From Cohnella sp. WQ 127256 (GTDB taxonomy: Bacteria; Bacillota; Bacilli; Paenibacillales; Paenibacillaceae), in contig NZ_JAMZCY010000006.1 in NCBI RefSeq assembly GCF_024519285.1, positions 62,001 to 126,000 on the forward strand: a stretch of 64,000 nucleotides of DNA. The letters run 5' to 3'. Below the pieces are notes generated by a model, which saw only the letters and a list, made by a program, of their open reading frames with translations, had not been told where the DNA came from and made no database searches. Shown here one piece after another: positions 34,572 through 43,607 of the stretch. Made by a program: the position numbers and the translations under genes. Positions within the stretch are counted from its first letter, which is position 1. Each line of letters opens with the position of its first letter.

Positions 34572-35798
34572 ATGGAAACGGTCTCGATCGCGATTACGAA
34601 GAGTCAGGCGAGAAAATTCCTTCTAATGTATCACGGCTTATACGGCGAGTTTGAATTCCGCGGCAAAGAGGGGGTTTTGGCTTACATTCAGAGAGTTGGT
34701 TGTATCCAATATGATCCGCTTAATGTCGTCGGTACAAATCCAGAACTCGTGCTGCGGTCGAAGGTCGAGGATTTCGATCGCGGCATGCTCTCAGAGTTAC
34801 TATATACCGACCGGAAGCTTATCGATTACTGGGACAAGTGCATGTCGATCTTCTCGGTTGAGGATTGGCCGCATTTCTCGCGGCTTCGTGACCACTACGG
34901 GGCTTGGTGTCGCTCTAATGAGGTGGTTGTGGAACGGGTTCGTTCGGAAATCGAAAGCAGAGGAGCTCTCTGTTCCGGAGATTTGGAAGACAATGAGAAA
35001 GTCGATTGGGCGTGGGGGCCAACGAGATTATCCCGCGCCGCGTTAGAGGGCATGTATCATTCCGGGCGACTCGGTGTTCATCATAAGGCGCATACCCGCA
35101 AGTATTACGACCTGACGGAACGGCTGATTCCAGAAGAAATACTTTCCGAACAGGATCCTTTCGCAACGGAAGAACACTATTATGCTTGGTTTGTGCTACG
35201 ACGTATCGGAAGTGTGGGTTTGCTGTGGAATAGGCCGAGCGATGCGTGGTTGGGTATTCGCGGCTTGAAGAGCCTCGAAAGGAACGAAGCGTTCGCAAGA
35301 CTTGTGGGAGAGGGGCGAATCTTGAGTGTCAAGGTTGAAGGGCTACAGCATCCCCTCTACATGCGCAGCTCGGATATGGGGATTATGGAGAAGGTCTTGT
35401 CGGACGATCGGCCGAATGAGCGGGCGAGTGTGCTTGCTCCGCTGGACAACCTGATTTGGGATAGGCAGTTAATTCGGGAGTTATTTGATTTCGAATACCG
35501 TTGGGAAGTGTACAAGCCAGCGGCAGAGAGGAAATACGGATACTATGTGCTACCTGTCGTCTTTGGCGACCGGATCGTTGCTCGGTTTGACCCGGTTAAG
35601 CATCGGAAGAATTCACCGTTAGCGATTCACAATTGGTGGTGGGAGGAAGGTGTGGACTCGGACGACGTTCGGATGGTCGAGAGTATCGAGCGATGCCTTG
35701 AACGTTTCGCCTTACAGCTCGGGACGCATTATCGGGTGAGGGCCAACGATGCTTCGCCTTCAGATGGACCTGGTCAGCAAGAGAAGTTTGTTCGTTAA
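34572..35798 (+). CDS. YcaQ/AlkX-like winged-helix DNA glycosylase family protein
   Basis: 408 residues, HTH_42 superfamily (tandem winged helices then a beta barrel). The catalytic-loop position reads IQYDPLNVV with Gln46-Tyr-Asp48, i.e. the QxD motif of the YcaQ (AlkX) group rather than the QxQ motif of AlkZ. Later conserved parts are APLDNLIWDRQLIRELFDFE, YKPAAERKYGYYVLPVVFGD and LAIHNWWWE. YcaQ-type proteins unhook DNA interstrand crosslinks. It is monocistronic, flanked by terminators. Family assignment is good; activity here is inferred. Confidence 0.85.
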   Translation: METVSIAITKSQARKFLLMYHGLYGEFEFRGKEGVLAYIQRVGCIQYDPLNVVGTNPELVLRSKVEDFDRGMLSELLYTDRKLIDYWDKCMSIFSVEDWPHFSRLRDHYGAWCRSNEVVVERVRSEIESRGALCSGDLEDNEKVDWAWGPTRLSRAALEGMYHSGRLGVHHKAHTRKYYDLTERLIPEEILSEQDPFATEEHYYAWFVLRRIGSVGLLWNRPSDAWLGIRGLKSLERNEAFARLVGEGRILSVKVEGLQHPLYMRSSDMGIMEKVLSDDRPNERASVLAPLDNLIWDRQLIRELFDFEYRWEVYKPAAERKYGYYVLPVVFGDRIVARFDPVKHRKNSPLAIHNWWWEEGVDSDDVRMVESIERCLERFALQLGTHYRVRANDASPSDGPGQQEKFVR

Positions 35799-35803
35799 GA
35801 CAA

Positions 35804-35848
35804 TAGACCTGTCGCGCCTGGTAAGAGGCGGATCAGGTCTATTTCTTT
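35804..35848 (+). terminator. Terminator after YcaQ-like gene
   Basis: TAGACCTG (35804-35811) pairs with CAGGTCTA (35834-35841), with inner CGCCT/AGGCG; TTTCTTT follows. Confidence 0.8.
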
Positions 35849-35894
35849 CGTTATACCGTTAAATGATCGATGGTTAATATACGAACCAGGTGGG

Positions 35895-36329
35895 TTAGTC
35901 ATCGGTTCCTGTCTTAGGTAATTGCTTATATTTTGCTTTAACGACGTCTCTCCAGGCAAAATCTGCTCTTTCCATCGATTTAATTAACAATTCCGCGGTC
36001 GCAATATTCGTTGCGAGAGGGATGCATTGCACATCGCAGAGACGAAGCAGGGCGGTAATGTCGGGCTCGTGTGGCTGTGCGACAAGAGGATCCCTCAAGA
36101 AGATAACCAGATCAATTTCGTTGCTCGCAACTAGAGATCCGATTTGTTGATCGCCACCGAGAGGGCCGGATTTTAATCGATTAACCTTAACAAAGCATTC
36201 CAGCATGACTCGTGTGCCTGTCGTACCGGTGGCCAGAATGTTATGGGCTTCGAAAATATGCTTATAGGCAATGACGAAGTTGACCATTTCTTCTTTTTTC
36301 GAGTCATGAGCGATTAATGCGATTTGCAT
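35895..36329 (-). CDS. mgsA: Methylglyoxal synthase
   Basis: 144 residues. It converts dihydroxyacetone phosphate to methylglyoxal and phosphate, a glycolytic bypass. Motifs: [13 protein letters not shown] at the start, ATGTTGTRV (phosphate loop), [10 protein letters not shown] with catalytic Asp60, FLRDPL and [14 protein letters not shown]. The usual HDKKK reads HDSKK. AGGAGG precedes the ATG at 36329. It appears monocistronic; in many Bacillaceae mgsA instead sits in the dapB operon. Confidence 0.95.
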   Translation of the reverse strand: MQIALIAHDSKKEEMVNFVIAYKHIFEAHNILATGTTGTRVMLECFVKVNRLKSGPLGGDQQIGSLVASNEIDLVIFLRDPLVAQPHEPDITALLRLCDVQCIPLATNIATAELLIKSMERADFAWRDVVKAKYKQLPKTGTDD

Positions 36330-36649
36330 ATCAAACGCCTCCTGTTTTCGTTCTTAGTTGTACTGGCGTCAGCCGGCTTCGTAGTTCTTTGTATTACCAT
36401 AACAGAGACTAGACTGTTCATCAACAACTTTGTGTTAATTAATATGACACACAATGAAGATTAGAGCCTTTTATGACACTTAAAACTCTAAATATGTAAT
36501 ATAAACTGACGTAAAATAGATGAGGAATTGAGATTGAGGGGTTCCGCACCGAATTTAAAGCCATGTAAGACAGACGAACGAATCGTTTTGTGACATTGGA
36601 GCATAAGAGGCGCGATTTGTTTTCATTGCAGGGCACATGCTAGAATGGC

Positions 36650-36765
36650 AATAGATAGTCTGGGTGCGCAAACACTCGGCGGATAACGAAAGCTTGGATG
36701 CGTGACCATTCAAACTGAACAGGTTTAACCCACCTTTGGCTGTGAATCCTGAGGTGGGTTTTTAC
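36650..36765 (+). ncRNA. Candidate leader or small RNA ending in an intrinsic terminator
   Basis: A strong terminator (AACCCACCT 36727-36735, AGGTGGGTT 36752-36760, T run) closes an otherwise gene-free stretch. The 75 bases before it contain several short possible pairings (e.g. TGCGCA, GGATGCGT) but match no riboswitch class I can recognise. No gene lies within 100 bases on the plus strand except the small ORF at 36891. A short unstable RNA, an attenuator or the end of a lost gene are all possible. Confidence 0.4.
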
Positions 36766-36890
36766 TGTGAAAAGGGCGTTGTTATGGAATATCGAATATC
36801 GAATATTTAAGGTCAAGACGAATGGCGGACACCTAATCTGCTCATTTTAATGATAACCAAATAGGAAAGCTTGAAGGGGATAACAAATCA

Positions 36891-37106
36891 ATGACAACTT
36901 CAGAATTGGACATGTTAAAAAATATTATTAAAAACGTGGTATCCATGGAGCTGAGAGTGGAGAAATCGGAAGTTAAAAACACAATAGAGATGATGGATGG
37001 TCTAGGTTTGAAATATAAGAACTCGTGGTCTTCCATGGAGTTTGCAGACCATACGGTGATCGATTTCTGGAGAAAAGATTTGATTAAGTCTGCTAATCGG
37101 AAATAG
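36891..37106 (+). CDS. Small hypothetical protein
   Basis: 71 residues (begins MTTSELDMLKNIIKNVV). Mixed charged and amphipathic helices, then a more ordered end (WSSMEFADHTVIDFWRKDL). GAAGGGGAT about 10 bases before ATG is an acceptable ribosome site, and a strong terminator follows 30 bases after the stop. Both favour a real gene. No family recognised. Confidence 0.45.
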   Translation: MTTSELDMLKNIIKNVVSMELRVEKSEVKNTIEMMDGLGLKYKNSWSSMEFADHTVIDFWRKDLIKSANRK

Positions 37107-37136
37107 TAGCGTAGGACAATTGGAGTCGTATGTAAA

Positions 37137-37178
37137 AGGCTGCATCAGAAGGGTTATAGCGACCTTCTGATGCAGCCT
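37137..37178. terminator. Strong bidirectional terminator, 16-bp stem
   Basis: AGGCTGCATCAGAAGG (37137-37152) pairs perfectly with CCTTCTGATGCAGCCT (37163-37178). It separates the small plus-strand gene from the convergent kinase-acetyltransferase fusion ending at 37189. Confidence 0.85.
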
Positions 37179-37188
37179 CTTCATGGTT

Positions 37189-38592
37189 TTAGAATTTCAA
37201 TTCACGAATGACTTCAGAGTCATCTCGATTCACTGCTTGGAAACCTAGAGAAGCGTATAGCTGAGCCGCTCTCTCATTATTCGGTCGATGGCCTAGCACG
37301 ATTTTGTCGCAGGCGTGCTTTTCCTTGATATAGCGCACAAGCTCCTCCATACCTGATCGTCCCAAACCACTCTGTTGGAACTTATGATCGATCATGAAGG
37401 CCATGATCCAATAGCTTCCTTCATCGGGATCGACTGCATAAACCGTAAACCCCACTAATTGTTCACCGGTGTACATAGCAAGAGGAGTGAATCCGCAATA
37501 GGCGGACTCAGCCAACCAATAGACCGCTTGAACAGGGAAGACGCTTTTCTGCTCATCCGATACTTGAAGCTCAGTGCATTCGTACCAATTGTGTGTATTG
37601 ATCGGTCTGAGTTCCACTACCGGTCGATAACCTCCGCGTATTCGGTCGCATATCCCAATTAGCTTATTTTTCAGCTTAATAGCCCACTCCGGAGATGGAG
37701 AGTCATCCATATTCTCAACGCTGCGAAGCAATCGTGCGAAAGTATAGAGTTCACTAAACCTCTGGAACACGGGAAGTAAGCTTAAATATGTCTCGTCTAA
37801 AACCTTCACTGATCTATACCCGACAAGGAACTGCTGAATGTTCTGCTTGGCTTCTTCATCCTGTTCGAGAAGATCAGATATGGCGGATGTAACATCCATC
37901 ATGAACCAATGAACCATGGCATCGTCGAAATCGATCGCACAATATCGCGCTTCCTCATCGTCGTAGAAAATATTATCAGTCTCAAAATCATAATGGATCA
38001 TCCCTGTATGTCCCGCGCCAATTGGAAGCTCCGAGAGCTGACCTCGTAATCGCTCAAGTTCTTGTCGAGCACCTATCTCCTTGGGGTAACGCTGCAAGAC
38101 CGATGAGATATACGCGAGTGCATCTTCCCAGCTTCTTTGTGAAGTTGTCGCTGGGGTATACATTTCTGATAAACGGTGTAGAGAAGCGAGAGATTTACCC
38201 CATTTTTCAAAGTGGAAATCCGACATCTGATCCATTGGGACATGTTTTCCTGCGGCCTGCTCAAAAACGACTCCGTAATAAAGTCCGTTATCCGTTGTAA
38301 GGGTCTCAATCCATTGTCCGCTTATGGAACGAACAGGAGCAACAGTCGGATATCCTTGGGCTAACAAATACAGCATAAAGTCTAATTCAGCCTGGATATT
38401 CTCTATGGTGTTATCCTCTTCGTGAATGAATCTCAGAAAGTGACGAATACCGCCATTTTCAAAATCATAAACAAAGTTACTACTCGCTCTCCAGAACCTT
38501 AGCGTCTCCGCATCATGCTCCCAATACTGGATAAGCTTTTTGGCGGGAAAATCATTTACTGTAACCTGAATCATGTTTCTTAACGACATCAT
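37189..38592 (-). CDS. Fusion of aminoglycoside-phosphotransferase-like kinase and GNAT acetyltransferase
   Basis: 467 residues. Residues 1-315 form an APH-fold kinase: MIHYDFETDNIFYDDE gives catalytic Asp202 and Asn207, and AIDFDDA gives metal-binding Asp221/Asp223. Residues about 325-467 form a GNAT domain with acetyl-CoA loop QSGLGRSG (407-414) and a C-terminal NNERAAQLYASLGFQAVNRD. The GNAT half resembles diamine/spermine acetyltransferases (BltD-like). Two group-transfer activities in one chain recall the bifunctional aminoglycoside enzyme AAC(6')-APH(2''), but the order is reversed. The APH half looks more like general small-molecule kinases. GGAGG is ten bases from ATG at 38592. Resistance is not established. 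Confidence 0.88.
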   Translation of the reverse strand: MMSLRNMIQVTVNDFPAKKLIQYWEHDAETLRFWRASSNFVYDFENGGIRHFLRFIHEEDNTIENIQAELDFMLYLLAQGYPTVAPVRSISGQWIETLTTDNGLYYGVVFEQAAGKHVPMDQMSDFHFEKWGKSLASLHRLSEMYTPATTSQRSWEDALAYISSVLQRYPKEIGARQELERLRGQLSELPIGAGHTGMIHYDFETDNIFYDDEEARYCAIDFDDAMVHWFMMDVTSAISDLLEQDEEAKQNIQQFLVGYRSVKVLDETYLSLLPVFQRFSELYTFARLLRSVENMDDSPSPEWAIKLKNKLIGICDRIRGGYRPVVELRPINTHNWYECTELQVSDEQKSVFPVQAVYWLAESAYCGFTPLAMYTGEQLVGFTVYAVDPDEGSYWIMAFMIDHKFQQSGLGRSGMEELVRYIKEKHACDKIVLGHRPNNERAAQLYASLGFQAVNRDDSEVIRELKF

Positions 38593-38615
38593 TGGCTGTT
38601 AGCCTCCCATTACCT

Positions 38616-38657
38616 AATGAGAGGTGCTTATTTGTTTAAGAATAACGACCTCTCATT
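38616..38657. promoter_or_regulatory. Inverted repeat upstream of kinase-acetyltransferase fusion
   Basis: AATGAGAGGT (38616-38625) and ACCTCTCATT (38648-38657), ten perfect pairs around a 22-base loop. It sits in the 5' leader of the minus-strand gene, without a T tract. It could be an operator or an attenuating hairpin. Confidence 0.45.
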
Positions 38658-38837
38658 GGTTTACTTGCGGTTTTGTTTGTAATCAAACACCATCACTCCT
38701 TAAGGTCGTTGTAGGGGTATAATGACTGTATGTGTTATGAAGCTTTCCCTCATTAAATATTCTCAGTTATATTTCCAGGTTTATCAAGTTTTATTTGTTT
38801 TTTAACCAATCGCTATATAAGGGGTGGGTGGGCTGCT

Positions 38838-39320
38838 TTGATCGTATGGAATGCTATAGAAGAAGATATTGCTTCTTGGTTACGACTCGCTTCGGAGGTT
38901 GAATACCTCTTCGGCCTAATGGCGGAGGATCCCATTTTCTTACAGGCGCTTCAAAAGAATATAAGCAGGGGAAGTGCTTTTTGTATACGTGAAAATGACG
39001 GGCCGCCAGGCTCATCTCTATTGGGTGGGCTGTTATTCTCTTCGTCTGCAGCTCCTTTATATAACATTGGATGGCTTGCTGTTGCATCAAGGGCAAGAAA
39101 AAGTGGTGTTGCCACTGCTTTAATGACATACGTCTTAACTCTTGTTCCCAGCCCGGCAGAGGTTACCGTTACAACATTCGGTACCGATATAGCGGATGGG
39201 TTGCCGGCAAGAGAGTTGTATATCAAAAATGGATTTAAACCGGATGAAAGAGTTGCTAATGGACCTGAGGGTGGATCGCGTCAAAAGTTCAAGCTAAAAA
39301 TTCTCGAGCGAAAAGGGTGA
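38838..39320 (+). CDS. GNAT-family N-acetyltransferase
   Basis: 160 residues. Central strand-helix IGWLAVASRARKSGVATALM carries the acetyl-CoA loop (R-A-R-K-S-G-V-A), and ARELYIKNGFKPDERV is the usual C-terminal helix. TTG at 38838 follows a GGGGTGGG-rich stretch. The stop overlaps the start region of the next gene, so the two are probably co-translated. Substrate unknown. Confidence 0.85.
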   Translation: MIVWNAIEEDIASWLRLASEVEYLFGLMAEDPIFLQALQKNISRGSAFCIRENDGPPGSSLLGGLLFSSSAAPLYNIGWLAVASRARKSGVATALMTYVLTLVPSPAEVTVTTFGTDIADGLPARELYIKNGFKPDERVANGPEGGSRQKFKLKILERKG

Positions 39321-39325
39321 GCCGA

Positions 39326-40336
39326 ATGCGGAAAATCATTTATCCCGAACCCCTGCAACAAGGCGATACGATTGCGATAACTGCACCGTCCAGTGGACTT
39401 GAGTCTGACTTGCATCATTTATTAACGAGATCCAAGGCGAATCTTGAGAAGCTCGGCTTCACCATCGTCGAAGGCGAAACGATTTGGACCAACGACAAAT
39501 GTGTCAGCACCAGTAAAGAGGCTAGAGTCCGCGAGTTGGAATCCTATTTGTTGGATGATCGTGTAAAAGCGATTATTCCTCCGTGGGGAGGGGAATTTCT
39601 AATGGAGCTACTTCCCTTGATTAATTGGGAGGGGTTGAAAAATCAACAACCCAACTGGATTGTTGGATATTCGGATATAAGCACATTATTATTCGCTTAT
39701 ACGTTGTTAACGGGATATGCGACCGCTCATGGCCCCGGTTATGTTGATATCGGTCCCGATAAAGTGGACGATACGACAGTCAAATGGTTAGAGGTACTCA
39801 GGACCCAGCAGGGACAACGAGTCACTCAAACCTCATCTTCGCAATATCGTTCGTCATGGGGAAATGGGCAAGACACTCCAACTAGATGGGAGATTCTTGG
39901 AGATAGGATCAGTGAACAATTTAGCGGTAGGCTAATTGGGGGCTGTATGGATACGATATCTATACTGATAGGAACGGAATTCGCTCCGGTAGAGCAATTT
40001 TCCGAAGACTACTGCCAAGATAGCGGTATGATCTGGTATTTGGAAAGCTGTGAGATGAACGCCGCCGATATCTACAGACATTTGTGGCAAATGAGGCAAT
40101 GCGGTTGGTTTAACAATACGAACGGTGTCCTCATTGGTAGAGCAGCAGGGTACTCCCCCTGCAAGAACTTTGAATTAACGGATGCGTTGCAGAAGATATT
40201 TGTCCCCCTGAACATCCCAGTCCTTTATAATGTAGATATTGGTCATGTTCCTCCGCAAATGACATTGATTAATGGTGCTTTCGCCGAGGTGGTCTGTTCG
40301 GACGGCAAGGGAGAAATCACGATGACATTTTCTTGA
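39326..40336 (+). CDS. S66-family LD-carboxypeptidase/MccF-like serine peptidase
   Basis: About 336 residues. Nucleophile Ser116 in IVGYSDISTLL, glutamate in WYLESCEMNAADIY and histidine in DIGHVPPQMTL make the S66 Ser-Glu-His triad. N-terminal PLQQGDTIAITAPSSG is a family hallmark. PWGGEFLMELLPLINW is closer to the MccF branch, which cleaves microcin-C-like acyl-sulfamoyl adenylates, than to peptidoglycan LdcA. ATG at 39326 follows AAGGGTGA; a GTG at 39317 overlaps the previous stop. Detoxification or wall-peptide recycling are both possible. Confidence 0.88.
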   Translation: MRKIIYPEPLQQGDTIAITAPSSGLESDLHHLLTRSKANLEKLGFTIVEGETIWTNDKCVSTSKEARVRELESYLLDDRVKAIIPPWGGEFLMELLPLINWEGLKNQQPNWIVGYSDISTLLFAYTLLTGYATAHGPGYVDIGPDKVDDTTVKWLEVLRTQQGQRVTQTSSSQYRSSWGNGQDTPTRWEILGDRISEQFSGRLIGGCMDTISILIGTEFAPVEQFSEDYCQDSGMIWYLESCEMNAADIYRHLWQMRQCGWFNNTNGVLIGRAAGYSPCKNFELTDALQKIFVPLNIPVLYNVDIGHVPPQMTLINGAFAEVVCSDGKGEITMTFS

Positions 40337-40421
40337 TATAGAACTAGAAGGCTTATTAAGAGACACCCTCATGTTTTCTAAAGTTCGTGGGGTTGAGTTT
40401 TAAAACGAGAAGGGTGATGGT

Positions 40422-41993
40422 ATGAGCGTAATACGATTGGAAAATGTAACGAAGAAATACGAGGATACTCTGATATTTCGTGATATTTATTTTCGCGTGA
40501 GCAAGGGGGAGCGGATCGGTCTTATTGGGCGGAATGGTGCCGGTAAATCGACGGTTTTCAAGCTGATCATGGGTAAAGAAGAACCAACGTCGGGCAAAGT
40601 GGAAGTAGACCCTACCGTTAAAATAGGTTATTTCTCACAATTCTCTGAAATGCGCGGAGGCTTGTCTGTTCAGCAGGAGTTAGAATTGTGCTTTGAGCAG
40701 GTTAAGCTTATCGAGCAAGAGCTAAATGAAGTTGGGGAGAAGCTAGGCCAAGTTACCGATAATGATGAGATGGATCAGCTGTTAACGCGGCAAGCGGAGC
40801 TGTTCGAACAGATGGAGCATTTGGATGGCTGGAATGTATCCGTCGAGATCGACACGGTGCTATCCAAGCTGGGGTTCGATGAACGGTCTCGTAATCAGCC
40901 TGTTGATGAATTATCTGGAGGCTGGAGGAACCGTGCCGCACTCGCCAAGATGCTAATTGAGCTACCGGATGTCGTCTTGCTCGATGAGCCGACTAACTTT
41001 CTGGATATGGAAGGTCTGGTGTGGTTAGAGCAGTGGCTCCACCGTTTCAATGGGGCAATGCTTCTGGTGTCGCATGATCGGCAGTTTATAGATAGGGTCG
41101 TTACCCAAGTCATTGAAATTGAGAACTATCATTTTCAAGAATATGAAGGTAACTATACCGATTACATACGGAAGAAGAAGCTGCGGAAGAAAGAATTGGA
41201 CCGCCAGTTCGAATGGGAGGAAGAGCTTCTCATTATGGAATCCGAAGCTATTGATAGCCGCGCGAGCAAGAAGTCCTCGAAGGACCGAATCGCACGCAAG
41301 CTGACGGATATGAAGAAGCGGGTTGAGCCTCATCCTGTGAACGTGTTGATTACTGACATTTATGAAAATTTACGTTTTCCAGATAAGCTATGTGAAGTGA
41401 AGAAGATCGGACAGATGTACGGCGAACGGACGATCTTCCAGAACGTCAGCTTCGATATTCAGAAAGAAGATCGAATCGCTATCGTGGGCCCGAATGGAAG
41501 CGGGAAATCTACACTCATTAAGGTGATTACGGGACAAGAAAAGCCAGAATCCGGTGAAGTGACTTGGGAGAAGGGTGTCAGCTACGCGTATTTCAACCGG
41601 ATGTGGGATGAGCTAGATCTGAAGGATACCGTTAGCCACGCGGTCAATATTTCAGGGCTTGGACTCCATGCGCCACGGAAAAAAGTGAACAAATTTCTAT
41701 CGATGCTGCAATTCTCGGAAGCGGATCTGAGTAAAACGATTGGCAATTTATCTGGTGGACAGCAAGCCAGGGTGGCGCTAGCCAAGTGTCTTCTCTCCGG
41801 AGCAACTGTAATTATATTAGACGAGCCTACCAATCACCTTGATCTGACAAGCATTCAGGTCATGGAGCAGGCGCTCATTCACTTCCCTGGTGCCGTGGTT
41901 ACGGTAAGCCATGATCGATTTTTCATCGATAAAATAGCGACCAAAATGCTTACGTTCGACCCTGTATCGGGAATAACGGAACAGAATCTATAG
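40422..41993 (+). CDS. ABC-F family ATPase
   Basis: 523 residues, two nucleotide-binding domains without membrane segments. Walker A motifs GLIGRNGAGKSTVFK and IVGPNGSGKSTLIK; signatures ELSGGWRNR and NLSGGQQAR; Walker B VVLLDEPTNFLD and VIILDEPTNHLD. A charged linker of about 80 residues (RKKELDRQFEWEEELLIMES) separates them, as in ribosome-associated ABC-F proteins. The second signature is canonical, the first has W for Q. Translation-factor or antibiotic ribosome protection roles are known for the family; sequence alone does not decide. Confidence 0.93.
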   Translation: MSVIRLENVTKKYEDTLIFRDIYFRVSKGERIGLIGRNGAGKSTVFKLIMGKEEPTSGKVEVDPTVKIGYFSQFSEMRGGLSVQQELELCFEQVKLIEQELNEVGEKLGQVTDNDEMDQLLTRQAELFEQMEHLDGWNVSVEIDTVLSKLGFDERSRNQPVDELSGGWRNRAALAKMLIELPDVVLLDEPTNFLDMEGLVWLEQWLHRFNGAMLLVSHDRQFIDRVVTQVIEIENYHFQEYEGNYTDYIRKKKLRKKELDRQFEWEEELLIMESEAIDSRASKKSSKDRIARKLTDMKKRVEPHPVNVLITDIYENLRFPDKLCEVKKIGQMYGERTIFQNVSFDIQKEDRIAIVGPNGSGKSTLIKVITGQEKPESGEVTWEKGVSYAYFNRMWDELDLKDTVSHAVNISGLGLHAPRKKVNKFLSMLQFSEADLSKTIGNLSGGQQARVALAKCLLSGATVIILDEPTNHLDLTSIQVMEQALIHFPGAVVTVSHDRFFIDKIATKMLTFDPVSGITEQNL

Positions 41994-42034
41994 TACACAC
42001 AACTCGTATGGTATATCCAATTTATCGGTTATTT

Positions 42035-42081
42035 AATAGGAATGAGCTCGGTGCTATGCCGGGCTCATTCCTATTAATTTT
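42035..42081 (+). terminator. Terminator after ABC-F gene
   Basis: AATAGGAATGAGC (42035-42047) pairs with GCTCATTCCTATT (42063-42075), followed by AATTTTG. Confidence 0.8.
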
Positions 42082-42236
42082 GCCTTGTCTTTCATTATGT
42101 TAAAATAGCAATGAAAATAGATCTGGAACTTTAATTGTTTTCGCGTAGTTGAGGGTTAACTTGTATACTATAGGGAAAGTGAATGACTGGGTTTAGATAC
42201 CCACGAAATAAGTACAAGAAATGAGTGATCCTGCTG

Positions 42237-43373
42237 ATGTCTAAATATGAATTAATCGCAACAACTCCAATGGGCCTTGAAGCTGTGCTCTCCAGAGAGC
42301 TCAAAAATCTAGGCTACGAGGATCAACTTGTGGAAAACGGGCGTGTAACGTTCTATGGTACTGAGAAAGATATATGTATAACCAACATGTGGCTGAGAAC
42401 CGCTGGTCGTATCCTCATTAAGATGGGTGAATTCGAAGCGCGCACATTTGATGAGCTATTCGAGGGAACAAAAGCATTAGCATGGCCTGACTGGATTCCA
42501 GAGGACGGGGAATTCCCGGTGGACGGGCGCTCACATAAGTCACAGCTGAGTAGCGTGCCCGCCTGCCAAGGCATCGTTAAGAAGGCTATCGTGGAGAAAA
42601 TGAAGCAAAAATACAACACCGAGTGGTTTCAGGAGACTGGGGCACGTTATGTCGCGGAAGTCACGCTGCTTAATGACGTTGCAACGTTAACGCTTGATAC
42701 GACTGGAGCGGGATTGCATAAGCGGGGGTATCGTATTGATACGATTCAAGCTCCTTTACGCGAATCGCTTGCTGCCGCGATGATCCTGCTAAGTAGATGG
42801 CGTCCAGAGCGTCCGCTGTACGATCCGTTCTGCGGATCTGGAACGATACTCATCGAAGCTGCTCTAATCGGTCTGAATATCGCGCCAGGACTTCACCGTA
42901 AATTTAACTCCGAAGACTGGGCGAACATGACACCGGAAATATGGGAGGAGGCGAGAGAGGAAGCCTTCGACCTGATGAAGGAAGATACGCCTATGAACAT
43001 TGTTGGTAGTGATATTGACGGTGAAGCCATCAAGGCTGCTCTATCGAACGTAAGAAATGCGGGATTGATGAAGGAAATTAAGTTGAATATGATCCCTGTA
43101 GCAGACATCCGCCCAGAAGGCGATTACGGATGCATCATCACGAATCCACCTTACGGAGAGCGTATCGGGACATTGTCAGAGGTAGATTTACTCACAAAGC
43201 AATTAGGGAAAGCAGCTAAGCAGTTGCACAACTGGTCCCATTTCATCATTACGCCGGACAAAACGTTCGAAACGACATTTGGTCGTAAGGCAGACAAGAA
43301 GCGCAAGCTCTTTAACGGCCAGATTGAGTGCACGTATTATCAATATTTTGGACCTTTGCCTCCACGTGGATGA
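42237..43373 (+). CDS. RlmL/YpsC-like 23S rRNA (guanine-N2) methyltransferase
   Basis: About 378 residues. N-terminal THUMP-containing region (ELIATTPMGLEAVLSRELKN, ending TTGAGLHKRGYR), then a Rossmann methyltransferase domain with PLYDPFCGSGTILIEAALIG and the N-methylation motif CIITNPPYGERIG (NPPY). This corresponds to B. subtilis YpsC. It is predicted to methylate N2 of a guanine in 23S rRNA (the position of E. coli G2445). ATG at 42237 is used; a GTG at 42225 lies within the ribosome-site region. Confidence 0.92.
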   Translation: MSKYELIATTPMGLEAVLSRELKNLGYEDQLVENGRVTFYGTEKDICITNMWLRTAGRILIKMGEFEARTFDELFEGTKALAWPDWIPEDGEFPVDGRSHKSQLSSVPACQGIVKKAIVEKMKQKYNTEWFQETGARYVAEVTLLNDVATLTLDTTGAGLHKRGYRIDTIQAPLRESLAAAMILLSRWRPERPLYDPFCGSGTILIEAALIGLNIAPGLHRKFNSEDWANMTPEIWEEAREEAFDLMKEDTPMNIVGSDIDGEAIKAALSNVRNAGLMKEIKLNMIPVADIRPEGDYGCIITNPPYGERIGTLSEVDLLTKQLGKAAKQLHNWSHFIITPDKTFETTFGRKADKKRKLFNGQIECTYYQYFGPLPPRG

Positions 43374-43398
43374 TGCGTTGAAGGAGAAGACAGGCGGG

Positions 43399-43434
43399 CC
43401 GGGCATTCTCCAGAAGGAGAGTGTCCGGTTTTTT
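43399..43434 (+). terminator. Terminator after rRNA methyltransferase
   Basis: CCGGGCATTCTCC (43399-43411), loop AGAA, GGAGAGTGTCCGG (43416-43428), then six T. Classic rho-independent signal. Confidence 0.9.
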
Positions 43435-43515
43435 CCTATTGCCAAATCGGATAAGAGATGATATTATCCTAGTTAATCTATCGGAAAAGTAATATTAATA
43501 AAATACGAGACTCTA

Positions 43516-43566
43516 CCGGACAGCCGGAGAGGCGCTTGCAAGTTAGGCGTCTTTCCGGCTGTTTTA
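43516..43566 (+). promoter_or_regulatory. Leader hairpin with T tract ahead of sulfur-scavenging operon
   Basis: ACAGCCGGA (43520-43528) pairs with TCCGGCTGT (43554-43562), then TTTATTTT. It lies 42 bases before the first operon gene and 80 bases after the previous terminator's end, so it is a transcription-attenuation candidate rather than another gene's terminator. No S-box or other known aptamer was recognised upstream. Confidence 0.5.
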
Positions 43567-43607
43567 TTTTAATCCATTTTTATCAACTAGAAGGGGTGTG
43601 CGAGAAC

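Noticed and set aside
36439-36636. Minus-strand 65-codon frame in the gap after mgsA
   Set aside because: No ribosome site, no family resemblance, in an AT-rich intergenic stretch.
42100-42236. RNase P RNA gene upstream of the rRNA methyltransferase, as in some Bacilli
   Set aside because: The gap between the ABC-F and methyltransferase genes is far too short and lacks conserved RNase P motifs.
43440-43600. S-box (SAM) riboswitch before the sulfur operon
   Set aside because: The conserved AGAGGTGGAGGGA-type and CAACC segments are absent; only a hairpin and T tract remain.
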